DNA of 37,517 nucleotides, taken from Clostridium sp. MCC353. GTDB lineage: Bacteria; Bacillota; Clostridia; Lachnospirales; Lachnospiraceae. The translations under genes were made by a program, and so were the position numbers. The stretch is from NCBI RefSeq assembly GCF_018785315.1, contig NZ_WQPN01000043.1:1-37517 (forward strand). The letters are read 5' to 3'. Below, in pieces: positions 31,218 to 37,517 of the stretch (its first letter is position 1; every line of letters starts with the position of its first letter). A model generated the notes under the pieces. That model was not told the DNA's origin and did no database searches. It worked only from the letters and a program-made list of their open reading frames with translations.

Positions 31218-32403
31218 ATGGAAAAAGCGGATTATCCTTTTTCTCATCAGCCAATGCATCACACTCTTTGGCTCAACACTTGTTCAAATGGCAATCGTCT
31301 GGTATGCGACCATGGAAACCGCATCCGGCATATGGGTTGCCGCCTTTACGGTCTGCTCTTACCTGCCCCAGTTTCTCATTTCTTTTTTAGGGGGCGTATG
31401 GGCCGACCGGTACAGCCGGAAATTATTGATAGGCGGAGCCGATGGGGTGATTGCGGCGGTTACCCTGATTCTTTTGATGGCAGTTCCCCATTTATCATCG
31501 GAAACAGGCCTGCTCTGGGGGCTGCTGGCCGCCTCTCTGCTCCGTTCTCTGGGAGCGGGAATTCAGGCTCCGGCGGTCAATGCGGTCATTCCCCTGCTGG
31601 TGCCTGAAGAACATCTCATACGTTACAATGGGATCAATGCCGCCATGCAGTCTCTGGTTCAGTTTGCCGCTCCCGCTGCGGCAGGAATCATTTTCTCCGT
31701 CAGCTCACTGCCGGCGACGCTGATGATCGATATTCTGACCGCGGCGGCCGGAATCGGAATTCTGCTTTTCATACCGCTGCCAAAGCAGAGGGGGAAGCAG
31801 GAGGAAGCTTCCGTTTTTTCCGATATGAAAACCGGCCTCAATTATGCATTTTCAAACAGGCGCATCGGCAGGCTGCTTCTGGTTTACGGACTGTTTACCT
31901 TTCTCTGCGTGCCCGGCGGTTTCCTTGCCGGACTTCTGGTGCGCCGCACTTACGGGGACACTTACTGGTACTTGACAGCCGTTGAACTGACCGGTTTTGC
32001 CGGGATGATATCCGGAGGGCTGCTCATGAGCCTGTGGGGAGGGCTCAAAAGCCAGACCGGCACGCTGCTGGCGGGATACGCTTGTTTCGGCCTGTCTGCG
32101 GTTGGTATGGGCTTGTCGGGTTCGTTTCTCCCATATCTTGTTTTCATGCTTTTTTACGGAATAGCCATGACCGCAGTACAGACCTCCGCCACCACCCTGC
32201 TCCAAAAAAATGCGGATATAACCGTGCAGGGGCGGGTGTTCGGACTGATGGGAACCATGTATTCCGGTTTTCTGCCATTGGGAATGATGGTATTCGGCCC
32301 GATGGCAGATTTGATCCCGCTAAACCGGATGGTCACTGCATCCGGCATCGCATTGATGGGGATTGCGGGCGTTTTATACCGCTGGAAATTGTTGGATGCT
32401 TAA
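31195..32403 (+). CDS. MFS transporter, macrolide-efflux (MefA) type
   Basis: A 402-residue major facilitator protein with 12 predicted membrane segments. It starts QKIFHPEWKKRIILFLISQC, and after helix 2 has the MFS loop GGVWADRYSRK. The overall order resembles MefA-like drug efflux proteins. The ATG at 31195 has AGGAGG inside the end of the AraC-GNAT gene, giving a 23-base overlap. Its stop overlaps the stop of the opposite-strand aldolase by three bases. Export of a drug or small amphiphile is likely; the true substrate is unknown. Confidence 0.9.
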   Translation: MQKIFHPEWKKRIILFLISQCITLFGSTLVQMAIVWYATMETASGIWVAAFTVCSYLPQFLISFLGGVWADRYSRKLLIGGADGVIAAVTLILLMAVPHLSSETGLLWGLLAASLLRSLGAGIQAPAVNAVIPLLVPEEHLIRYNGINAAMQSLVQFAAPAAAGIIFSVSSLPATLMIDILTAAAGIGILLFIPLPKQRGKQEEASVFSDMKTGLNYAFSNRRIGRLLLVYGLFTFLCVPGGFLAGLLVRRTYGDTYWYLTAVELTGFAGMISGGLLMSLWGGLKSQTGTLLAGYACFGLSAVGMGLSGSFLPYLVFMLFYGIAMTAVQTSATTLLQKNADITVQGRVFGLMGTMYSGFLPLGMMVFGPMADLIPLNRMVTASGIALMGIAGVLYRWKLLDA

Positions 32404-33194
32404 TAAGCATCCTTCACCTCGGCGCTCCCTTTTTCTCCTTTGACATCCGCCAGATACTTCAGCGCTCCCGCCGTCATATAAGGGGTAATGGCTGTCACCA
32501 GGTATCTGGCGCCCCATTCCATGGCCTGTTTCGTTGCTTCGGCGTTTCCTACATAGTATCCCGGGATCTTTCCGGCCGCCGCGATCTTCTGGATGCAGTT
32601 TTTCACTGTTTCCTGGACTTTCGGGTCATTGGTGGGCAGATTCATGGAAGAGGAAAGGTCCCCAGGCCCTATGAAATACACGTCGATCCCGTCCACTTTC
32701 AAAATCTCATCCAGATTCTTAACCGCTTCCACAGTCTCAATGTGCACGCTGACTAATTTCACCTTGTTGGCTTCTTCCCTATAGGCGCATTTATCATCCA
32801 CCATGCCGTATCCGGCCGCTCTTGGAAGATAGGCGGTTCCCCTCTTTCCTAAGGGCGCGTAATGGGTCAGGGACACGATCTTTTTCGCGTCTTCCACCGT
32901 ATTTACAAGGGGCACCTGTACCCCGTTGGCTCCGAAATCCAGGGCCTTCTGCACATGATCGTATTCATTCATCGTACATCTCACAACCGCCGGAACCCCT
33001 TCGCACTGGGACGCCCTCACCATATCGCACAATGTGGTCTGCTCCATCACACCGTGTTCATTGTCGATCAAAATGAAGTCGAATCCCAGGCTGGCCGTAT
33101 ACTCCGCCAGATCTGGCAGACCATAGGTCACAAAACATCCAAACAGGGGCCTTTCCTTCATCTGTTCTTTCCAATTCACCATATTCGCTCTCAT
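32400..33194 (-). CDS. HpcH/HpaI family aldolase (2-keto-3-deoxy sugar-acid type)
   Basis: A 264-residue class II aldolase. It has the catalytic IDNEHG (43-48, His47), Arg72 in AVVRCT, Glu153 in VSVHIETVEAV and Asp179 in FIGPGDLSSS, the set that holds the metal and pyruvate enolate in HpaI and GarL. It should split a 2-keto-3-deoxy acid to pyruvate and an aldehyde such as tartronate semialdehyde. The ATG at 33194 follows GGAGG; the frame to 33236 does not. It lies 69 bases downstream of an iron alcohol dehydrogenase that could reduce the aldehyde, and a CdaR (sugar-diacid) gene is divergent, favouring a glucarate or galactarate route. Confidence 0.9.
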   Translation of the reverse strand: MRANMVNWKEQMKERPLFGCFVTYGLPDLAEYTASLGFDFILIDNEHGVMEQTTLCDMVRASQCEGVPAVVRCTMNEYDHVQKALDFGANGVQVPLVNTVEDAKKIVSLTHYAPLGKRGTAYLPRAAGYGMVDDKCAYREEANKVKLVSVHIETVEAVKNLDEILKVDGIDVYFIGPGDLSSSMNLPTNDPKVQETVKNCIQKIAAAGKIPGYYVGNAEATKQAMEWGARYLVTAITPYMTAGALKYLADVKGEKGSAEVKDAY

Positions 33195-33234
33195 AGCTAC
33201 CTCCAAATGATCCGCTGACGCGGTATTATTTTGC

Positions 33235-33252
33235 AACAGTTCTGAACCGTTA
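33235..33252. repeat. Short AACAGTTC palindrome
   Basis: AACAGTTC-TGAACCGTT is a decayed, short member of the GTAACAGTTCAGA palindrome family. It lies between the aldolase and the alcohol dehydrogenase genes. Confidence 0.6.
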
Positions 33253-33263
33253 TTTTATATTCC

Positions 33264-34373
33264 TCACGCCTTCTCCGCAAATAATCTGCGGATTCCGCCA
33301 ATACCGATTTTAGCGATGTTATTGGTCATATTTCCCGATGCGCTGCTGCTGGCGGCAATTTCATCCAAATCTGCCTCTGTCACTCCGATCTCTGACAGTT
33401 TGGAACGCAGGTTTAATCTGCTTCTCAGCTTTGCCACTTCATCTGCCACCTCTTTTGCATCGGAAAATCCCATCATTTTTGCAAATTCATTCAGCTGCGG
33501 CCTTACCTTTGCATTTTCACGGAACCAGGAATCCAGGGTGAAGGCGCAGGCTTCTCCGTGGGGGATGCCGAATTTGGAGGTCAGTATGTAGGAACAGGCA
33601 TGGGAACCGGTGGTTCCTGTCTGGGAAAATGCCAGTCCGGCCACCACGCAGGCTTCGGACATGTTGTCTCTGGCCGCCTTGTCATTTCCATCCAGATATG
33701 CTTTCTCCAGGTTTTCAAATACCATCTTAGCCGCGCGGACCGCCAGAGCGTCCGTAGCCGGGCTGGCTTTTACGCTGGTTAACGCATCCAGGGCGTGGGC
33801 CAGCACGTCAATGCCGGAAGAAGCGGTTACGGACGGAGGACATGTATAGGTCAGCTCCGGGTCCACAATGGCTAATACCGGGAAAATGGCGGGGCCGAAA
33901 ATGGCCGCTTTAATGCCTTTTTCCTTATCGCTGATAACCGCACCGGCAGTCACTTCACTTCCGGTTCCCGCCGTTGTTGGGATGGCGATTACGGGAAGGG
34001 CATCTGTGATGGGGGCTCCTGCTAAAAGAGCGGCTCCATTAAGGCCCAGCTTATAACCTGCCGCTGTGGATTTGGCGCAGTCCATGGCGCTTCCGCCTCC
34101 GATTGCGATGATGCTCTCCGCACCCAGTTCCTTGGCTTTTGCGATGCAGGCGTCCACGTTCTGAATCGATGGATTGGGCTCCACTTCGCTGATGATTCCC
34201 AGAACCTTTCCTGCCGACGCATCCATCACTTTCTTAGCCAGGCCGCATTTTTCCGTAAATGGGTCTGCTACGATCAGCGCCTTATCCAGGTTTCTACCTT
34301 CCATAATTTCCGCTATTTTCTCTGCATTTCCTGCGCCGAACACGATGTCCGCAGGCTGGTAAAATTTCCACAT
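33264..34373 (-). CDS. Iron-containing alcohol dehydrogenase
   Basis: A 369-residue family III (iron) alcohol dehydrogenase. The NAD(P)-binding GGGS is at 92-95, TTAGTGSE at 133-140, and the metal ligands fall at Asp189 and His193 (SGIDVLAHALDAL), His258 (GTTGSHACS) and His272 (GIPHGEACAF). Length is normal for compact members (about 370-385). I set the start at 34373 (MWKFYQPADIVFG) because GGAGG lies eight bases upstream; the longer frame to 34466 runs into a repeat and has no site. It pairs with the aldolase gene and probably reduces its aldehyde product. A promoter-like pair lies at 34505-34533. Confidence 0.93.
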   Translation of the reverse strand: MWKFYQPADIVFGAGNAEKIAEIMEGRNLDKALIVADPFTEKCGLAKKVMDASAGKVLGIISEVEPNPSIQNVDACIAKAKELGAESIIAIGGGSAMDCAKSTAAGYKLGLNGAALLAGAPITDALPVIAIPTTAGTGSEVTAGAVISDKEKGIKAAIFGPAIFPVLAIVDPELTYTCPPSVTASSGIDVLAHALDALTSVKASPATDALAVRAAKMVFENLEKAYLDGNDKAARDNMSEACVVAGLAFSQTGTTGSHACSYILTSKFGIPHGEACAFTLDSWFRENAKVRPQLNEFAKMMGFSDAKEVADEVAKLRSRLNLRSKLSEIGVTEADLDEIAASSSASGNMTNNIAKIGIGGIRRLFAEKA

Positions 34374-34446
34374 ATCTGATTTCCTCCATACATTTTCTAA
34401 ACTTTTTGTGCTGCTTGTCACGGAATGGACAGCAGCCTTTTTGCTG

Positions 34447-34476
34447 CACTGTAACCGTTCAGACAAATCTGAATGG
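34447..34476. repeat. GTAACCGTTCAGA palindrome
   Basis: GTAACCGTTCAGA-CAAA-TCTGAATGGCTGC is a slightly decayed palindrome of the family seen at 18721, 22568 and elsewhere. It lies in the leader of the alcohol dehydrogenase gene, between the promoter-like pair and the start. Confidence 0.75.
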
Positions 34477-34504
34477 CTGCATTATGCTTTCTGTCACTGA
34501 TTCT

Positions 34505-34533
34505 ATTATAGGATAGCGACTTGCAAAAGTCAT
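34505..34533 (-). promoter_or_regulatory. Candidate promoter of the alcohol dehydrogenase-aldolase operon
   Basis: On the minus strand ATGACT (34528-34533), a 17-bp spacer and a perfect TATAAT (34505-34510) lie about 130 bases upstream of the start. The weak -35 fits activation by the divergent CdaR protein. Confidence 0.5.
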
Positions 34534-34594
34534 GTGTTTCGACTACAATAATCTTATGAAAATATAGAATTAAATAACATTTTAGACAAATTTT

Positions 34595-34745
34595 GCAACA
34601 GTTCAGACGGCTCATCTTCTTCACCCAAAAGGCCGGTCAAGAAGCATTGGATGTACATCCGATGTGAAAAATGATACAGAAATCTGCTTACAAGCCAGCT
34701 TGACGCTGATTTCTGCATCATTTTTCCCGCTGTCTGAGCTGTTAC
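34595..34745 (-). repeat. Cloverleaf-like palindromic element, copy 2
   Basis: Read on the minus strand this is a 151-bp unit with outer ends GTAACAGCTCAGAC and GTCTGAACTGTTGC. It contains three hairpins. The first is a 19-bp stem (GAAAAATGATGCAGAAATC paired with GATTTCTGTATCATTTTTC) with a loop containing CAAGCTGGCTTGTAAGCA. The second is CATCGGATG-TA-CATCCAATG. The third is CTTCTTGACC with GGTGAAGAAG. The loop and the later hairpins match copy 1 (13150-13301), while the first stem is different but paired. It lies between the divergent alcohol dehydrogenase and cdaR genes. Confidence 0.87.
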
Positions 34746-34840
34746 CATATTTTAGTGTTTTCAGCACATTTTACAAGGCACGCGGAAAAACACAATGAAA
34801 CAAATAAGAAAACAGATTAAGAAAGCAGATGAGGCCGCCT

Positions 34841-36007
34841 ATGATAGATGTGGAGATTGCCCAGAATTTTATCCAGAAAATGCAGAGACAAATTGATGTA
34901 CCGATCAACATCATGAATGAGAAGGGAATCATCATCGCCAGTTCTACGCCGGAACGGGTGGGGGATTTTCACCAGCTGGCTTATGATATGATCGTCAGCC
35001 GCCAGTCCATCAGCATCACGGAAAACTTAGAGGAAAACAAGACCATGTACGGAGTGCTGAAGCCGGGAATCAACATGCTTTTACAGGACGGCACAGAGAT
35101 ATCAGGGGTGCTGGGGCTCTCCGGCTCTCCGGCGGAGAATCTCAAGCTGGCAAAGCTGATCAAATTCTCCCTGGAAACTCTGTTGGAAACGGACAGCAAA
35201 CAGCGTTCCGCCCTCAGGGAACAGCAGGCCAATAACAAGCTGTGCAACGCCCTTTTATTTGAACAGCCCATCAACCCGTCCCGCATCGGGCGGCTGGCGA
35301 AGGAGCAGGGATTTAGCAGTTCTGTCCTCAGAATCCCCATTTTAGTCAAACTGCGGGGCGAATATAACAATGACCTTTTGGATCATGTGATCACCTCCTA
35401 CGCCAAGTCGGAGATCCGGCATGGCCAGGATATGCTGTTAAAGGTGGACGCCACCAATCTGCTGGTTTTGAAGGCCGTCAAGCAGTTTGATCCGGCTTAT
35501 TTTAACGAGGACATCAAAGAATTCTGCGCCGCTTTAGATAACTTAATCATTTCCCTCTGCGGCTTGAAAGGACTGATGGTCTATTATTACTATTCCGCGC
35601 CCTGCCAGGAATTCAAGGATTTCAGAAACAGTTACCAGTGTCTCCACTGGCTGAGCCGCCACATCCAGGATGCCCATGAGCGGGTCCACCCATTCCGTCA
35701 GCATTTAATCAGCTATCTTTTCAGCCTGGCTCCGGCGGAACAGCTCCCGCCTGTCTTTGAAAAATATGCGGAAGTCATCCGGGAACACATGGACGGGGAA
35801 GTTTTTTTAACCACCTTAAAGGCTCTGATCGTATGCAATATGAACCTGGCAGCGGCGGCGGAGCAGCTCTATATCCACAAAAATACGCTGAACGCCAGGA
35901 TTAAGAAAATAAAGACCCTGCTGGATATCGATCCATTTTTCAATGTGAAGGACGCTATATTTTTGATCGGGTTATATCACTACATGGAAGGGCTTAAAAA
36001 CCAATAA
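34841..36007 (+). CDS. CdaR family transcriptional regulator (sugar-diacid type)
   Basis: A 388-residue regulator of the CdaR family. The N-terminal sugar-diacid recognition domain reads MIDVEIAQNFIQKMQRQIDV and INIMNEKGIIIASSTPERVG, with LGLSGSPAENLKLAKLIKFS later. The C-terminal helix-turn-helix (about 325-385) is NLAAAAEQLYIHKNTLNARI. CdaR proteins answer to glucarate, galactarate or glycerate. I prefer the ATG at 34841 (GAGG six bases before) over 34829. It is divergent from the alcohol dehydrogenase-aldolase pair, which it likely activates. A partial cloverleaf element follows the gene. Confidence 0.9.
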   Translation: MIDVEIAQNFIQKMQRQIDVPINIMNEKGIIIASSTPERVGDFHQLAYDMIVSRQSISITENLEENKTMYGVLKPGINMLLQDGTEISGVLGLSGSPAENLKLAKLIKFSLETLLETDSKQRSALREQQANNKLCNALLFEQPINPSRIGRLAKEQGFSSSVLRIPILVKLRGEYNNDLLDHVITSYAKSEIRHGQDMLLKVDATNLLVLKAVKQFDPAYFNEDIKEFCAALDNLIISLCGLKGLMVYYYYSAPCQEFKDFRNSYQCLHWLSRHIQDAHERVHPFRQHLISYLFSLAPAEQLPPVFEKYAEVIREHMDGEVFLTTLKALIVCNMNLAAAAEQLYIHKNTLNARIKKIKTLLDIDPFFNVKDAIFLIGLYHYMEGLKNQ

Positions 36008-36019
36008 AATAGCATTCTT

Positions 36020-36102
36020 TATCTATTTTCACATCGGAGGGGCATCCGATGCTTCTTGACCGGCTTTTTTGGTTAAGAAGATGAGCCGTCGGAACTGTTA
36101 CG
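36020..36102 (+). repeat. Cloverleaf-like palindromic element, partial copy 3
   Basis: The 3' part of the element is present: CATCGGA-GGG-CATCCGATG, CTTCTTGACC with GGTTAAGAAG, then ATGAGCCGTC and GGAACTGTTACG. The 5' end and half of the first stem are missing, so it has no partner for the outer stem. It sits between the CdaR stop and the DUF4261 gene. Confidence 0.8.
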
Positions 36103-36131
36103 TAAACTAACCACAGAAAGGAATCATTTTT

Positions 36132-37379
36132 ATGAATCACAGGAATCAACAGCAGGCTTATGCGCTGCAGTCCATGACTGAATGGCTGGCCCATCCCCAG
36201 GAACTTGGGAAAAACCCATATTCCATTGAACCGGCAGGGGAATTTGATCTTTATGATCTCCATTATTACATCTTCAAGTATAAAAAATCAATCTTTGGCA
36301 AATGGCTTCTCGGGGTCTGCGGCGGCTATGAAAAAGATGGACTGGAACATTGCGGACATGTTTTCAGCAATATGGAGCCCTATGATCCGTCCACTGCCCA
36401 GGAACAAGCGGTATCCATGGTTGAAATGATCCGTCAATACTGGATGGACCAGGCAAAAAAGGCGGAGGAAAAACCGGCGGAGGCCGGGGGGAATTCACGG
36501 GATGGTTCTGAGAGGAATTCCGAAGATGGTTCCGGAAGTGATTTGGGGGCTGGTTCCTCTGGGGATTCCGGTGACAGTTCCGGGGATGGTTCCGGGGATG
36601 GTTCCGGGGATAGTTCCAGATCCGGGACTTTTGTAGGTTTTGTCCTGTTGTCCTCACCTGAATGGAATCCGGAAAAATTCAAAGCCGATCTGTTGGCGGA
36701 CTGGGGGATCGAATGTCAGGAAGACGCTCCTGATCCATCTGATCCGGAAGACCCTCCGCTTGTATTTTCAATCGGCGACGCCATAGGAGCCGTCAGCCTC
36801 ATGCCCGCCCCCGTTCCCAATAATGAGGCTGTGGATAACGCCTCCAGCAATTACATGTGGCCCGAAGCCGTGGAAGTGGTAAAAACTCACCAGGCCCACC
36901 TGGTAGTGGCCCTCTTAGGGAAAAATATCCCTATACTGGAAGGCGGTAAACTGTTTGTCAAACTGACTGCCGCCTGTTGTAAACAGGAAAATGTATTAGG
37001 CGTCAACACCAGCGGCACCGTATTTGAACCGTCCTATTATCTGGCTGCTGCGCAGATAATGAAGGAAGGGGAGGATGAACTTCCCGTATTAAACTGGATC
37101 TATTTCGGTATATACCGGTCAGAGGACGGCTTAAACGCCTATACTTTTGGTTTGAAATCATTTGGAAAAGAGGAGATCGAAGTTCTCCACGTCCATGATG
37201 AACCGAACAAACTCCACAGCTTTCTGTATGACATTGTAAATTACGTGCTGGATCAGGATGTGGTGCTCCATGATGGGGAAACAATCGGTTTTTCCGAAAA
37301 TCAGTTTCTGGCCATTAAACGGGGGGCGGGTGTTTCCTTAGATGAAACAACATTGAAGATCGAGTATCCGCAGGAATGA
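36132..37379 (+). CDS. DUF4261 domain protein with Gly-Ser-Asp repeat linker
   Basis: A 415-residue protein. The first 110 or so residues (HYYIFKYKKSIFGKWLLGVC) are a separate small domain I do not recognise. A low-complexity linker at about 118-170 is rich in Gly, Ser and Asp (GDGSGDGSGDSS). From about 173 to the end the DUF4261 domain is recognisable (FVGFVLLSSPEWNPEKFKAD, VVALLGKNIPILEGGKLFVK, PVLNWIYFGIYRSEDGLNAY). The start at 36132 follows AAAGGAATC. DUF4261 proteins have no agreed function; some genomes place them near secretion or polymorphic toxin genes, but nothing here shows that. Confidence 0.83.
   Translation: MNHRNQQQAYALQSMTEWLAHPQELGKNPYSIEPAGEFDLYDLHYYIFKYKKSIFGKWLLGVCGGYEKDGLEHCGHVFSNMEPYDPSTAQEQAVSMVEMIRQYWMDQAKKAEEKPAEAGGNSRDGSERNSEDGSGSDLGAGSSGDSGDSSGDGSGDGSGDSSRSGTFVGFVLLSSPEWNPEKFKADLLADWGIECQEDAPDPSDPEDPPLVFSIGDAIGAVSLMPAPVPNNEAVDNASSNYMWPEAVEVVKTHQAHLVVALLGKNIPILEGGKLFVKLTAACCKQENVLGVNTSGTVFEPSYYLAAAQIMKEGEDELPVLNWIYFGIYRSEDGLNAYTFGLKSFGKEEIEVLHVHDEPNKLHSFLYDIVNYVLDQDVVLHDGETIGFSENQFLAIKRGAGVSLDETTLKIEYPQE
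36572..36620 (+). repeat. 12-bp tandem repeats in the DUF4261 linker
   Basis: The unit GGGGATGGTTCC occurs twice in perfect copies, followed by GGGGATAGTTCC, with looser copies upstream. It codes for GDGS and keeps the frame, so the linker has probably grown by slippage. Confidence 0.8.
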
Positions 37380-37517
37380 TGATTGATTGGGATTTAATTG
37401 GTGAATGTTACGCAGGAAAGCGGGGAGGACGGATGGGGGGACGGAAGACCGGGGAGCGGTACCGGGGAAACCAACGATACAGGGGTCTGATTCCAACCGT
37501 TAAGTGGAACTAAGGCT

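Noticed and set aside
34374-34466. 31-residue N-terminal extension of the iron alcohol dehydrogenase
   Set aside because: It reads through a dispersed palindrome, lacks a ribosome binding site, and the family starts at the MWKF-like segment with GGAGG before it.
36364-36682. Pro/Asn-rich and Pro/Glu-rich minus-strand frames
   Set aside because: They are antisense readings of the 12-bp repeat linker in the DUF4261 gene.

Overview
The window looks like an accessory stretch of a Bacillota chromosome, most likely a gut Lachnospiraceae-type clostridium. The grounds are strong AGGAGG ribosome binding sites, roughly balanced base composition with AT-rich spacers, LysR, PucR and CdaR control of anaerobic carboxylate and sugar-acid catabolism, and no respiratory genes. 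The genus is inference. No rRNA, tRNA, CRISPR array, transposase or phage gene was seen.

Layout. (1) 1-1000: a MarR regulator, a remnant of a formamidopyrimidine-DNA glycosylase gene, and a leftward promoter with two MarR-like operators serving a gene beyond the left edge. (2) 1704-7440, minus strand: a tctCBA tripartite carboxylate transporter followed by two alpha/beta hydrolases and a DUF3237 protein, opposite a divergent LysR gene. (3) 7674-10644: two LysR genes and a metallo-beta-lactamase-fold hydrolase. (4) 11441-14246: a UxaA-family sugar-acid dehydratase with a divergent LysR gene. (5) 14407-28700: the most unusual block, a 12.4-kb minus-strand cluster built from the parts of the AllFGH oxamate carbamoyltransferase. 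It has an AllF-AllG fusion, a carbamate kinase, a second AllG, an LctP permease, an AllH (DUF2877), an Nramp-like transporter without the metal ligands, a third AllG, a second AllF and a 58-residue mini-gene matching the fusion linker. A divergent PucR regulator faces it. (6) 29100-32403: an alpha/beta hydrolase with an Asn-rich repeat head, an AraC-GNAT protein and an MFS exporter. (7) 32400-36007: an HpaI-type aldolase and an iron alcohol dehydrogenase with a divergent CdaR regulator. (8) 36132-37379: a DUF4261 protein.

How the genes may work together. The 14-28 kb cluster reads as phosphorolysis of a carbamoylated small acid (oxalurate or a relative) to carbamoyl phosphate, which carbamate kinase turns into ATP. 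The LctP and Nramp-like proteins would move substrate or product. The tct block imports a carboxylate that may be an ester or lactone, given the adjacent hydrolases. UxaA, HpaI and the alcohol dehydrogenase fit sugar-acid breakdown to pyruvate and a reduced C3 acid.

Non-coding structure is the second theme. Three very long inverted repeats (arms about 110-220 bp) have different sequences but the same shape: one giant stem whose tip carries two small hairpins. A fourth is a perfect 61-bp stem. Each lies just past a stop codon. A separate family of palindromes with GTAACAGTTCAGA-type ends includes about 150-bp cloverleaf-like copies whose first stem differs in sequence between copies yet stays paired. 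Several proteins also carry in-frame repeat expansions (PucR, the Asn-rich hydrolase, DUF4261, and the TctC linker).
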